Below are positions 34,662 through 46,634 of a DNA stretch of 64,000 nt, one piece after another; positions within the stretch are counted from its first letter, which is position 1; the number at the start of each line of letters is the position of its first letter. A model generated the notes under the pieces. That model did not search any database and had not been told where the DNA came from. It saw nothing but the letters and a program-made list of their open reading frames with translations. The position numbers and the translations under genes are program-made. The stretch is from NCBI RefSeq assembly GCF_014201505.1, contig NZ_JACHEO010000001.1, forward strand, positions 1 through 64,000, given 5' to 3'. Source of the stretch: Desulfoprunum benzoelyticum (GTDB taxonomy: Bacteria; Desulfobacterota; Desulfobulbia; Desulfobulbales; Desulfocapsaceae).

Positions 34662-36569
34662 ATGACCCGAATCGTTCAGAACACCGATGCTGCCACCGTC
34701 ATCGCCACCCTGCGTCAGGCCGACGGCTATTATGTCACCAATACGGCCCGGGATCTGTCCCAGGCCGACTTCAAGAACCGTATCCTGCTCCATACCGACC
34801 TGATGGCGGCCAAGGGACGGGAGGCGGCCGGCTATTTTTCGCTCGAGATCACCGGTGGGGCCTCGGTCCATGTCGACATGCTGCGCAAGCAGGTCGACCC
34901 CTTTCTCAAGCTCGAACTGCTGCGCAAGGCGATGCCGAAGACGATGTTTCAGACCCTGTGCCGCGGCACCAATCTCTTCGGCTACCGCCCCTACCCGCAA
35001 AACGTCATCCGCCTGACCGTGCGGGAGTTCGCCAAATACGTCGACGTCTGGCGGACCTTCGATTTTCTCAACCACGTTCCGAACATGCAGGCGGTGTTTG
35101 AAGAGGTGGCGCTGGCCGGCAAGATCAACGAACCCAGCATCTGCTTTTCCACCGGCCCCGAGCACACGAACGCCTACTATGTCGGCAAGGTCGGCGAGAT
35201 CCTGGCCGTCACCGGCAGCGATGTCATCCTCTGCATCAAGAATCATGGCGGCCTGGGGACGCCGCAGCGGATCGGCGAACTGGTCGATGCCCTGAAACAG
35301 ACCTACCCCGACCTGGTGATCCACTATCACGGCCACAATACCGACGGCAACGAGATCGGCCGGATCGTCGAGGCGGTGCTGCACGGCGCCAAAATCGTCG
35401 ATGCCTCCGACCATGCCTTGACAGGATTCTACGGTCCGCCGCCGGTGCTTACCGTCATCCAGACCCTGAACGGGTACGGCAAGACCGCCGTCGGTATGAG
35501 CGAGGAGGCGGTGATCGAGACCTCCGACACCATCCGTGACCAACGCCGCTACTATGCCCAGTTCGAGGCTCAGATCAAGGGCTTCCAGCCGACCGTGCAG
35601 ATCCATAAACTCCCTGGCGGGGCGATGGGCTCAAGCCTCGAGCAGGCGGACAAGGGCGGCTTTCTCGACCGGATGCCCGATATCCTCCACAAGGAACTGC
35701 CGCGGGTGCAGAAGGATCTCGGCAACTACTGGAGTGTCACCCCCGGCTCGCAGATCCTGTGGACGACGGCGGTCTCCAATGTCCTCGACGGGGAACGCTA
35801 CGCCAACCCTTCCGGCGATCTGAAGAACCTCCTGCTCGGCAAGTACGGCCCCTTCCCGTTCTACAAGCCGGCCGACTGGATCTACAAGAAGGCCTTCGGT
35901 CCCGACTGGAAAAAAATACTCGAGGCCGAGGAGGGGATGCCGGGCATCGAGGATGTCGATCTCGATCAGGAGCGGGCGGCGTTGACGGAAAAACTGGGAA
36001 TGGAACCGACCGAGCAGCAGCTCGTCCTCTATCTCCAGCACCCCAACGACGCCGTCGATTTCTTCAAGTTCGAGGAGAATTTCGGTAAGGCCTATGTCCT
36101 GCCGCCGGCAATCTTTTTCCGGGAAGGAAGCTTCGCGCTCGGTGAAAAATTGACGTTCAAGGATCATTTCGGCAAAGAGCACGTCGTCGAGATCGGCCCG
36201 ACCCAGAAGACCGAACTGGGTGAGACCAACGTCTACCTCAACGTCGACCACGACCAGCGGCTCTATCTCTTTGAACCGGAACTCCAGGCCGGAATCCAGG
36301 CCGAGGTCAAGCTGACGAAAGAGGAGATTGCCGCCCTGGCGACTGAAGGGGATGTACGGGCTCCCTTTGCCGGCACCATCTGTGACGTCAGCGTCGAGAT
36401 CGGCGACGAGGTGGGCGTCGGCGATCAGCTGGCGGTGATCGAGGCGATGAAGATGCAGACGCCGATTCTCAGCGAGGTCGCCGGAGTCGTCAATGCCGTT
36501 TCGGCCAAGATCGGTACGATGCTGCAGGCGGGCGACAGGATCTTCAAGATCGATCGCTTCGAAGACTGA
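34662..36569 (+). CDS. Carboxyltransferase/biotin carrier subunit (PycB- or oxaloacetate-decarboxylase-alpha-like)
   Basis: A 635-residue protein with an HMGL-like carboxyltransferase TIM barrel and a C-terminal biotinyl domain; biotin would sit on Lys597 in EAMKMQTP. Barrel landmarks are GYFSLEITGGA, CRGTNLFGYRPY, CIKNHGGLGTP (possible carbamylated Lys) and YHGHNTDGNE (metal HxH). The usual N-terminal DTTLRDxxQS block reads TNTARDLSQA, so the first metal-binding Asp is replaced. It probably makes oxaloacetate from pyruvate or acts on a related acid with the upstream biotin carboxylase. ATG 34662 is chosen over the longer frame, which has a non-homologous head overlapping the upstream gene. 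Confidence 0.85.
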   Translation: MTRIVQNTDAATVIATLRQADGYYVTNTARDLSQADFKNRILLHTDLMAAKGREAAGYFSLEITGGASVHVDMLRKQVDPFLKLELLRKAMPKTMFQTLCRGTNLFGYRPYPQNVIRLTVREFAKYVDVWRTFDFLNHVPNMQAVFEEVALAGKINEPSICFSTGPEHTNAYYVGKVGEILAVTGSDVILCIKNHGGLGTPQRIGELVDALKQTYPDLVIHYHGHNTDGNEIGRIVEAVLHGAKIVDASDHALTGFYGPPPVLTVIQTLNGYGKTAVGMSEEAVIETSDTIRDQRRYYAQFEAQIKGFQPTVQIHKLPGGAMGSSLEQADKGGFLDRMPDILHKELPRVQKDLGNYWSVTPGSQILWTTAVSNVLDGERYANPSGDLKNLLLGKYGPFPFYKPADWIYKKAFGPDWKKILEAEEGMPGIEDVDLDQERAALTEKLGMEPTEQQLVLYLQHPNDAVDFFKFEENFGKAYVLPPAIFFREGSFALGEKLTFKDHFGKEHVVEIGPTQKTELGETNVYLNVDHDQRLYLFEPELQAGIQAEVKLTKEEIAALATEGDVRAPFAGTICDVSVEIGDEVGVGDQLAVIEAMKMQTPILSEVAGVVNAVSAKIGTMLQAGDRIFKIDRFED

Positions 36570-36590
36570 CCCTGTGATCCTGCCGGCCTG

Positions 36591-37415
36591 TCACCCCGAT
36601 CTTCTGTAAGATTTGGGGGAAATCAGGGTCCCTTCGCTATGGTAGCCGGAGGGCGCGGTGGTGTTCGGCATCAGCACGCAGTTCCTGCCGAGGATCGTGC
36701 CGGGGTTGGTGACCGAGTTGCAGCCGGTCTGGGTGTTGTCGCCGAGGATGGCGCCGAGCTTGCGTCGCCCGGTGTCGATCCGCTCGCCGTTGATTCGGAG
36801 GGTCACGTTGCCGGTCAGGAACCGGAGGTTGGCGAATTTGGTGCCGGCGCCGAGGTTGGCGCCGGCGCCGAGGATCGAGTCGCCGAGGTAGGCGAAATGG
36901 CCGGCCTTGGCGTCGTCGAGGAAGATGCTGTGCTTGACCTCCGTCGCATGGCCGAGTATGCAGCGGCGTCCGGCGAGACAATAGCCCCTGAGGTAGGCCC
37001 CCTGCCGGACCTCGCTCATCTCGCCGATGATCGCCGGCGCCTTGATCATCGCCCCGCTCTCCACCAGAACTCCCCCTCCGAACTCGATTTCCCGCCCGAG
37101 CAGTACCGCTCCGGCCATGATCACCGTCGCCCCTGCGAGAATTTCCCCGCTGTCCCTGACGATCAAACCGCCCTTGGTCGTATCGCCGTAATGGATCTGC
37201 AGCCCGTCGGCGGCAAGGACCCTGCCGCCATGCAGGACGACCGTCGCCGCGAGAGGCACGCCCTGCGGCAGCAGCGGATCTTCGGGCAGAGTGTATGGAA
37301 AATCGTTCATGTACCGTTTGAGACCGTTGAGCGCGGTCCAGACATAGGCGCCATCGACGAACAGTTGCGGGTGCCCGAATGACGACAGGTCAAAGAAGGT
37401 TGCGGCGGTCAGCAT
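36591..37415 (-). CDS. Left-handed beta-helix acyl/acetyltransferase-like protein
   Basis: A 274-residue protein with hexapeptide-repeat character (GLIVRDSGEILAGATVIM, GATVIMAGAVLLG, SILGAGANLGAGTKFANLRF, NTQTGCNSVTNPGTILG), like the C-terminal half of GlmU and other sugar nucleotide N-acetyltransferases. There is no nucleotidyltransferase domain, so the name diphosphorylase/glucosamine-1-phosphate N-acetyltransferase, often given to relatives, is only partly supported. ATG 37415 is preferred to the far upstream start at 37550, because the extra residues do not look like protein. Confidence 0.7.
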   Translation of the reverse strand: MLTAATFFDLSSFGHPQLFVDGAYVWTALNGLKRYMNDFPYTLPEDPLLPQGVPLAATVVLHGGRVLAADGLQIHYGDTTKGGLIVRDSGEILAGATVIMAGAVLLGREIEFGGGVLVESGAMIKAPAIIGEMSEVRQGAYLRGYCLAGRRCILGHATEVKHSIFLDDAKAGHFAYLGDSILGAGANLGAGTKFANLRFLTGNVTLRINGERIDTGRRKLGAILGDNTQTGCNSVTNPGTILGRNCVLMPNTTAPSGYHSEGTLISPKSYRRSG

Positions 37416-37631
37416 TGTATTTCCATCGGTTGGTATGTCATTGCAGAACAAGGCCTGGAGGATACTGTCACTATGGTGGATAAATGGCAACAGTTCAACG
37501 GAAATCGGCTCGTCGCGGTCAGGCCGGGAGGAAACGCCGGCAGAGCGCATTCTCGTGGCGGTCGGATGGCCGGGGCTTCGGCATAATGAAAAATCCGGTG
37601 ATTTTCCGGGGCATTCGGCAGGCCAAGACTT

Positions 37632-37646
37632 GACTTCGGCGAAGTC
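37632..37646. promoter_or_regulatory. Short perfect palindrome in the lon upstream region
   Basis: GACTTCG-G-CGAAGTC is a 15-base perfect inverted repeat overlapping a TTGACT hexamer, about 150 bases before lon and in the gap shared with the minus-strand beta-helix gene. It could be an operator or a hairpin in a leader. It does not match the CIRCE element. Confidence 0.3.
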
Positions 37647-37792
37647 ATGTTTAGTCTTTCACAGGTTTCTGGATTAATGATGTTTATAGTGTACTTTATG
37701 AGCGTGAATGGTCAGGGCAGGCCTCCGCATGGCCTTCCCTGCAACAGAAGGGGCAGGGCGTAATCCGCCCCACAGTCCTGTCGGAGGTATGT

Positions 37793-40198
<2,406 letters not shown>

Positions 40199-40213
40199 AG
40201 GGTAGTTTCCGCA

Positions 40214-41278
40214 GTGGTCGAATCCGCACCGAACCCGTCGCCATCATCGTCATCATCGCCATCAAGGGCAGTCTTAAAGGCTGCCCTTTTCCTTTGCGGC
40301 TGCTGTCTGCTGGCCGCCGGTTGGCTTGCCGTCTATGCGTTCTCTCCCGGTCCTTCCACTGTGGAAGGATCGGCGGTCGTGACGATCGCCCGGGGCACGC
40401 CGCTGAAGGAGATGTCGAAGGTCCTCGCCGGGGCGGGTTTGGTGGAGGAAGATGTCCGCTTCGCGGTCCTCGCCAGGCTCCTCGGCTACTCCGGCCGGAT
40501 CAGGGCCGGAGAGTTCAAGCTGGCAACCGGGATGAATCCGCTGCAGGTTCTCAGGCAGTTGGTTGCGGCCCGACCCGTCCAGCACTCGGTGACGATCCCG
40601 GAAGGCCTGCGGGTGCACGAGATCGGCCGTATTTTCGCCCATGGGGGGTGGTGCGACGAGGAGCAGTTCCGGCAGCTGGCCCATGACAAGGCCTTCGTGA
40701 CGGGTCTCGGCTTCGGCGACCTCGACAGCCTCGAGGGCTACCTCTTCCCCGACACCTATCATCTCACCCGGGATATTCATGGGGCCGAGGAACTGATCAT
40801 CATGATGACCCGACGGTTCCGGGAGGTCTGGACTGAGGTAGCCCCGGCGCCTGCCGCCACAGCCAGGCAGCATGAGGTCGTGATCCTGGCCTCGATCGTC
40901 GAGAAGGAAACAGGGCGGGGCGAAGAGCGGGCAGTCATCGCCGGCGTCTTTCACAATCGGTTGAAGAGCGGGATGCGGCTCCAGTCCGATCCCACGGTGA
41001 TCTACGGGATCGCCGGTTTCTCCGGCAATATCACCAAAAAACACCTGCAGACACCTTCACGGTACAATACCTACACCCTGACCGGCCTGCCGGCGGGACC
41101 GATCAGCAATCCGGGCCGGTCGGCGCTCGAGGCGGCGCTGCATCCGGCCGCCACCGACTATCTCTATTTCGTCGGCAGAAACGACGGAACCCACCAGTTT
41201 TCGCGGACCCTGGAAGAGCATAACCAGGCCGTGCGCAAATACCAGCGGAAAAAGCCGGAAAAAAACGGTAAAGGTTGA
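40214..41278 (+). CDS. mltG: Endolytic murein transglycosylase MltG
   Basis: A 354-residue inner-membrane protein that cleaves nascent glycan strands and ends their growth. A short cytoplasmic tail, one transmembrane helix (about residues 18-40), a LysM-like region and the YceG domain with catalytic Glu in LASIVEKETGRGEER, then SDPTVIYGI and SRYNTYTLTGLPAGPISNPG, the family signature. The GTG start lies 15 bases after lon. Confidence 0.93.
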   Translation: MVESAPNPSPSSSSSPSRAVLKAALFLCGCCLLAAGWLAVYAFSPGPSTVEGSAVVTIARGTPLKEMSKVLAGAGLVEEDVRFAVLARLLGYSGRIRAGEFKLATGMNPLQVLRQLVAARPVQHSVTIPEGLRVHEIGRIFAHGGWCDEEQFRQLAHDKAFVTGLGFGDLDSLEGYLFPDTYHLTRDIHGAEELIIMMTRRFREVWTEVAPAPAATARQHEVVILASIVEKETGRGEERAVIAGVFHNRLKSGMRLQSDPTVIYGIAGFSGNITKKHLQTPSRYNTYTLTGLPAGPISNPGRSALEAALHPAATDYLYFVGRNDGTHQFSRTLEEHNQAVRKYQRKKPEKNGKG

Positions 41279-41368
41279 AAGGGAACCCGCCTCGTCAAGG
41301 CGATACATACTATTGTCGGCCTGGATCATAGTGCATTCACAGCTTTCAGGTCAGGAGAAGAACCAAAG

Positions 41369-43015
41369 GTGAAAATAGCCCTGATACAGATCAACCCGGT
41401 CATCGGCGATTTCCCGGCCAACAGCCGGAAAATCGTGGAACGCGTCGACGAGGCCCGCGACCGGGGATGCCGCCTGGCAATCCTGCCGGAACTGGTTCTG
41501 CCGGGCTATCCGCCGCAGGACCTTCTCGAACGCGACTCCTTCCTCGCCGATCATGACCAGGCCCTGGCCCGGCTGATGGCCGAACTACCCGATATCGACG
41601 TACTGTTCGGCTCCATCGTCCGGCGGGAGGGGGGAAAGGGGAAACGGTTGTACAACTCCGCCGTTGCGGTGCGTGGCGGCAGGATCGTCTTTCGTGCCGA
41701 CAAACGGTTGCTGCCGTCCTATGATGTCTTCGATGAGACCCGCTATTTCGCGTCCGGCGCCATGCCCGGACTGTACCGGGTCGACGATCTCTGTTTCGCC
41801 GTCACGGTGTGTGAGGACGTGTGGCAGCACGAGATCGGCGAATACCGGACCCAGCCGGTCGACGAACTGTTCGCCGCCGCCGCTGCCCGCGGCGAAACAA
41901 TCGATGCGGTCATCAACATCTCGGCCTCGCCGTTCCAACGCAACAAGGAACAGACGCGGAAGGCCATCTTCGCCGAGATCTGCCGCACCTGCCAGGTCCC
42001 CTTCCTGTATGCCAACCAGGTCGGCGGCCAGGATTCCCTGCTGTTCGACGGCCGCAGCCATGCGCTGGATCGCGACGGCCGCACGATCTGCCAGGCCCTG
42101 GGCTGGTCCGAAGACCTGGTAGTCGTCGACAGCGCCGACTGGCGGGGAGAAAAGCATGCCCCGGCCGCAGTCGAGGAACTGGCCTCGGTTTATGACGGTC
42201 TGGTCATGGGGGTCAGGGATTATGTCCGCAAGTGTGGTTTTTCCGCTGTCGTCCTCGGTCTGTCCGGGGGCATCGATTCGGCCCTGACCGCCGCGATCGC
42301 CGCTGCCGCCCTGGGTCCGGAAAATGTCCTCGGGGTGGCGATGCCGTCGGTCTACAGTGCCGAAGAGTCCCTGGCCGACGCCCGTCTGCTCTCGCAGCAT
42401 CTCGGCTGCCGCTTCGAAGTGATCCCGATCAAGGGCCTGTTCGATACCTTCCAACAGACGCTGGCACCGTTGTTTGCCGGGCGGCCCGAGGATCTGACCG
42501 AACAGAATCTGCAGGCCAGGATCCGCGGCAACCTGCTGATGGCCCTGTCCAACAAGTTCGGCCGGCTGCTGCTGACCACCGGCAACAAGAGCGAGATGGC
42601 GGTCGGCTACTGCACCCTGTACGGCGACATGAGCGGCGGCCTGGCGGTGATCTCCGACGTGCCGAAACAGCTGGTGTACGAGTTGGCCGGATATGTCAAC
42701 CGGGAGCGGGAGATCATCCCCACCCGGACGATCGTCCGGGCGCCGACCGCGGAGCTGAAGGCCGACCAGCGTGACCAGGATGACCTGCCGCCCTACGAGA
42801 TCCTTGATCAGATCCTGGAAATGCACCTGGAGAAAGGACTTTCCCTGGCCGACATCGTCGCGCAGGGCTTCGACGAGGCCATGGTGCGGGACATCCTGCG
42901 CCGGATCCGGATCAACGAGTACAAACGCAAACAGGCGCCGATGGGGCTCAAGGTGACGAGCAAGGCCTTCGGCTACGGCCGGCGCTATCCCAACGTCCAG
43001 AATTACCGCGAGTAG
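41369..43015 (+). CDS. nadE: Glutamine-dependent NAD+ synthetase
   Basis: A 548-residue two-domain enzyme making NAD+ from deamido-NAD+, ATP and glutamine. The N-terminal nitrilase-type glutaminase shows the Glu-Lys-Cys triad (LPELVLPGYPPQDL, DKRLLPSYDVFDE, VTVCEDVWQHE). The C-terminal synthetase has the P-loop LGLSGGIDSALTAA and TTGNKSEMAVGYCTLYGDM. GTG start with GGAGAAG before it. Followed by the cytochrome gene after 10 bases. Confidence 0.96.
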   Translation: MKIALIQINPVIGDFPANSRKIVERVDEARDRGCRLAILPELVLPGYPPQDLLERDSFLADHDQALARLMAELPDIDVLFGSIVRREGGKGKRLYNSAVAVRGGRIVFRADKRLLPSYDVFDETRYFASGAMPGLYRVDDLCFAVTVCEDVWQHEIGEYRTQPVDELFAAAAARGETIDAVINISASPFQRNKEQTRKAIFAEICRTCQVPFLYANQVGGQDSLLFDGRSHALDRDGRTICQALGWSEDLVVVDSADWRGEKHAPAAVEELASVYDGLVMGVRDYVRKCGFSAVVLGLSGGIDSALTAAIAAAALGPENVLGVAMPSVYSAEESLADARLLSQHLGCRFEVIPIKGLFDTFQQTLAPLFAGRPEDLTEQNLQARIRGNLLMALSNKFGRLLLTTGNKSEMAVGYCTLYGDMSGGLAVISDVPKQLVYELAGYVNREREIIPTRTIVRAPTAELKADQRDQDDLPPYEILDQILEMHLEKGLSLADIVAQGFDEAMVRDILRRIRINEYKRKQAPMGLKVTSKAFGYGRRYPNVQNYRE

Positions 43016-43025
43016 GTGAGAGGCG

Positions 43026-44861
43026 ATGGAAGAGGGGAGGAGGAGCAGACGCAGGATCCTGGTGCCGGCCGTGAGCCTGGTCCTGGTCGTCATCGCCAGC
43101 ACCTGGCTGATCGTGCGCGAAACCCGGCTCAAACGCCCGCCGCAGCTGATGACGACCCTGGCCGGCAATATCGATATGTGCCTGTCCTGCCACCAGGACG
43201 TCAAGCTCGATCCCGCTCACGATCCGATGGTCATCGGCTGCGCTCCCTGTCATCTCGGCAATCCGCTGGCGGTGACCGAAAAAGCGGCCCACAAGGGCAT
43301 GGTGATCAACCCCGGCGACCTCCGCGTCGTCGAACAGACCTGCGCGGTCGAAGGCTGCCACCCGACGGATGCCCACAAGGTCAAGAACTCGCTGATGGCC
43401 ACCAACCGCGGCATCCTCGGCACCCTGCTCTACTACTGGGGGGAAGCCTCGAGCCAGGATACCGATCTGACCGTCGAACAGCTGCTGCAGTCCGGCCAGA
43501 CCTCGCTCGCCCTCGACTACTTCCGCAAACTGTGCGCGACCTGCCATCTGTGGAAGCAGAAGAACGACCTGCCCGGCGAGGCGGCCTTTTTCAACGACAA
43601 GGGCGGCGGCTGTTCCGCCTGCCATTTCCAGAACCCGCCGGAGGTCCCCGTTGTCGATATCCGCTATTCCGGTGACGACATGGCGCCGCCCCCGGCCGGC
43701 GACAAGAAGAAACCCCACCCCCTGATACAGAAGACGATCGCCAGCGACACCTGCATCCGCTGCCACAACCGCTCTGGGCGGATCGGCCTGTCCTATATCG
43801 GCCTGTTCGAATCGGAGGGCTACGGCACCCCGTACGAGCAGGGGGGAATGACGAAGAAGCAGCTGCCGGGGGCGCGATTCTATCTCGAGATCGCCGATGA
43901 CATCCATCACGCCCGGGGCATGGAGTGCATCGATTGCCACACCCGCAATGAGATCATGGGCGACGGCACCAGCTATGCCCATTACGAGGAGCAACTGGAA
44001 ATCTCCTGCCAAATCTGCCATGGGTCCCAGCCGTTGCCGACGAGGAAAGGCGAACCGCTCAACAATATTGAAAAGACCGAGGAGGGGTGGCGACTCAAGG
44101 GTAAGGTCGATGGCCGGCTGCGGCCGCTCAAACCGCTGCGCGAGGGAGTCTGCAACTACAGTGGCCACAGGCGGGTCGGCTGTGAGGCCTGCCATTCGAC
44201 CTGGGTGCCGCAGTGCTACGGCTGCCATGCCAAACGCGATGCGCGGGGCAGGCATCTCGACAAGCTGACGCTGGAGGAGACCGAGGGGTTGTGGGAAGAG
44301 GGGCGGTCCTATATCCGCTATGAACGGCCGATGCTGGCGGTGTGGAAGGACGAGGTCGTGATCGTCACCCCCGGCTGCCAGGACATCGTCACCGTGATCG
44401 GCAAGGAGGGCAAGATCGATGAGGCCTTCAACCGCTTCACGATGGCGGCGATCAATCCCCACACCACCCAGGCGAAGGGGCGGGGTTGCGCCGACTGCCA
44501 CGCCTCACCGAAAGCCGTCGGTCTTGGCGAGGGGACGGTCTCGGTGAAGGACGGCCGGCTCGTCTTTGCCGGCATCGATCAGGGGGTGGACACGGCGGCC
44601 GGTCGCACCGTGCCGTTCGACGCCTATGTCCGGATCGACGGGACGCCGCTGCAACTGGGGTCGCGGCCGGATCTGCGACCCTTCAACGGAGAGGAACTGC
44701 GCCGCATCCTGAGGGTCGGCTTCTGTGTCGGCTGCCATGACGAAACTGATACCAGGGTCTGGAACAATTACTCGGCGAAGACGGTCTGCCGGCGGCCGGG
44801 GGCCGAAACGGACCTGCAGCTGCCCGGACCATCAGTGCTAGAACAGGAGGTAACGCCATAG
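43026..44861 (+). CDS. Membrane-anchored multiheme cytochrome c (11 CxxCH plus one CX4CH)
   Basis: A 611-residue protein with one N-terminal membrane anchor (about residues 11-28) and a large periplasmic part. Heme-binding motifs in order: CLSCH, CAPCH, CAVEGCH (four residues between the cysteines), CATCH, CSACH, CIRCH, CIDCH, CQICH, CEACH, CYGCH, CADCH, CVGCH, that is up to 12 hemes. The pattern resembles large electron-transfer or octaheme-type reductases, but I do not recognise the family. It sits 10 bases after nadE and overlaps the putative hflX start. It may move electrons from the membrane to periplasmic acceptors. Confidence 0.85.
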   Translation: MEEGRRSRRRILVPAVSLVLVVIASTWLIVRETRLKRPPQLMTTLAGNIDMCLSCHQDVKLDPAHDPMVIGCAPCHLGNPLAVTEKAAHKGMVINPGDLRVVEQTCAVEGCHPTDAHKVKNSLMATNRGILGTLLYYWGEASSQDTDLTVEQLLQSGQTSLALDYFRKLCATCHLWKQKNDLPGEAAFFNDKGGGCSACHFQNPPEVPVVDIRYSGDDMAPPPAGDKKKPHPLIQKTIASDTCIRCHNRSGRIGLSYIGLFESEGYGTPYEQGGMTKKQLPGARFYLEIADDIHHARGMECIDCHTRNEIMGDGTSYAHYEEQLEISCQICHGSQPLPTRKGEPLNNIEKTEEGWRLKGKVDGRLRPLKPLREGVCNYSGHRRVGCEACHSTWVPQCYGCHAKRDARGRHLDKLTLEETEGLWEEGRSYIRYERPMLAVWKDEVVIVTPGCQDIVTVIGKEGKIDEAFNRFTMAAINPHTTQAKGRGCADCHASPKAVGLGEGTVSVKDGRLVFAGIDQGVDTAAGRTVPFDAYVRIDGTPLQLGSRPDLRPFNGEELRRILRVGFCVGCHDETDTRVWNNYSAKTVCRRPGAETDLQLPGPSVLEQEVTP

Positions 44862-44887
44862 CCAATCTCACCGGAAACCTTGATGGG

Positions 44888-46495
44888 TTGAAGAAGAACC
44901 AGCTCCGGCTGCTCGAACGGCTGGCGGGGAAGAAGAGCCACCGTGACCTGATAATCTCCCCGGAGATCGCCAGGACCCTGTGCGAACTGTCGTTCCAGAT
45001 CAATCGCCAGATCGGGTTGCTGATTCATCGCTCGGGACAGATCGAGATGGTGATCGTCGGCACCTTTTCCGGCCTGATGATCCCCCAGCTCAACGCGATC
45101 CGCACCGCCGGCGGGCGCCTGCGGGGGCTGCGTCTGGTCCACACCCATCCGGGCGGCGAGGACATCAGCGACGACGACTTGATGGACCTGCTCTTCCTCC
45201 GCCTCGATCTGCTGTCGGTCCTCAAGATCACCGCCGACGGGCTGCCGGAGCGGCTGTATTCGGTGCATCTGCTGCCGGCGGACACCGCCGGTCGAGGCTG
45301 GACCTTCCTGCCGCCGGTCCATCCGGCCAACCAGAAAGAGTCGTTCGAAGACCTGATCAACGCCCTCGAGGGTGAATTCACCCGGCTGCAACGGGCGCGC
45401 ACGATCGAACGGCGGGAGGATCGGGCGATCCTGGTCAGCGTTAGCGCCGAAGCGAAGATCGTCGCCGAGGAGTCGCTGGGCGAGCTGGTAGAGCTGGCCC
45501 GGTCCGACAACATCGAGGTCCTGCATACCGTGCTCCAGCGGCAGCGCCATCTCAACCCGCGGCTGATCGTCGGCAAAGGCAAACTGGCCGAGATCATGAT
45601 CCGGGCCCTGCAGCTCGACGCCAACCTCCTGATCTTCGACCAGGAACTGAACCCCTCGCAGATCCGGTCGATCACCGATTTCACCGATCTCCGGGTCATC
45701 GACCGCACCCAGTTGATCCTCGACATCTTCGCCCATCGGGCTATGAGCCGGGAAGGAAAACTGCAGGTGGAGATGGCCCAGCTGAAGTACATGCTGCCGC
45801 GCCTCTCCACCCGCGACGATGCCCTGTCGCGGCTGACCGGCGGTATCGGCGCCAGGGGGCCGGGGGAGACGCGGCTCGAGATCGACCGCCGCCGCATCAG
45901 CGACCGCCTGGCCCGGCTAAGCGGTGAGCTGAAGGCGATCGCCAGCGAACGCTATCGCCGCCGCTCCAAACGGCGGAAGAAGGATCTGCCGGTGATCTCG
46001 CTCGTCGGCTACACCAACGCCGGCAAGTCGACCCTGCTCAACACCCTGACGCACAGCGACATCGTCGCCGAGGACAAACTGTTCGCCACCCTCGATCCGA
46101 CCAGCCGCCGGCTGCGGTTTCCGACCGAGATGGAGGTCATCATCACCGATACGGTCGGTTTCATCCGCCACCTCCCGGATACCCTCCTCCAGGCCTTCAA
46201 GGCGACCCTCGAGGAACTGCAGGAGGCCGACCTGCTGGTCCATGTCATCGATCTGTCGAACCCAGCCTACCGGGAGCAGATGGCCGTGGTCGACAAGCTG
46301 CTCAATGAACTCGAGCTCGGCGACATCCCCTGCCTGCGGGTGTTCAACAAGATCGACAAGGCCCCGTATCCGGTGCAGGCGCGGGCCGAGGCGGAAAAGG
46401 AGGGGGTGGTGATCAGCGCCATCGATCCTGGAACCCTGGCGCCGTTTCTCGAGCGGGCGGAGCGGATGATGGGCAAGGCCCTTGCGCCGATGTGA
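44888..46495 (+). CDS. hflX: GTPase HflX
   Basis: A ribosome-associated GTPase that splits stalled or heat-damaged 70S ribosomes. The 535-residue reading has an N-terminal extension, the HflX glycine-rich block LTGGIGARGPGETRLE, the G domain with GYTNAGKSTLLN, DTVGFIRHLP and NKID, and a short C-terminal domain. The TTG at 44888 is the first conventional start, but AGGAGGT at about 44845-44851 is ideally spaced for the in-frame ATA at 44858, giving IANLTGNLDGLKKNQ, which fits the family N-terminus better. The coordinates use TTG; see findings. Confidence 0.93.
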   Translation: MKKNQLRLLERLAGKKSHRDLIISPEIARTLCELSFQINRQIGLLIHRSGQIEMVIVGTFSGLMIPQLNAIRTAGGRLRGLRLVHTHPGGEDISDDDLMDLLFLRLDLLSVLKITADGLPERLYSVHLLPADTAGRGWTFLPPVHPANQKESFEDLINALEGEFTRLQRARTIERREDRAILVSVSAEAKIVAEESLGELVELARSDNIEVLHTVLQRQRHLNPRLIVGKGKLAEIMIRALQLDANLLIFDQELNPSQIRSITDFTDLRVIDRTQLILDIFAHRAMSREGKLQVEMAQLKYMLPRLSTRDDALSRLTGGIGARGPGETRLEIDRRRISDRLARLSGELKAIASERYRRRSKRRKKDLPVISLVGYTNAGKSTLLNTLTHSDIVAEDKLFATLDPTSRRLRFPTEMEVIITDTVGFIRHLPDTLLQAFKATLEELQEADLLVHVIDLSNPAYREQMAVVDKLLNELELGDIPCLRVFNKIDKAPYPVQARAEAEKEGVVISAIDPGTLAPFLERAERMMGKALAPM

Positions 46496-46634
46496 AGAAA
46501 GACCGGCATGGAACGGCGGGCCTTTGACAACGGCCCGGTTCGTAGGGGAATTCGCCGCCTCGTCGCCGCTGACACAGATCTGCAAGGATCAGCTTTCTGC
46601 GGCAGCGGTGGGGCAGGGGTGATGGGGATGGCCT

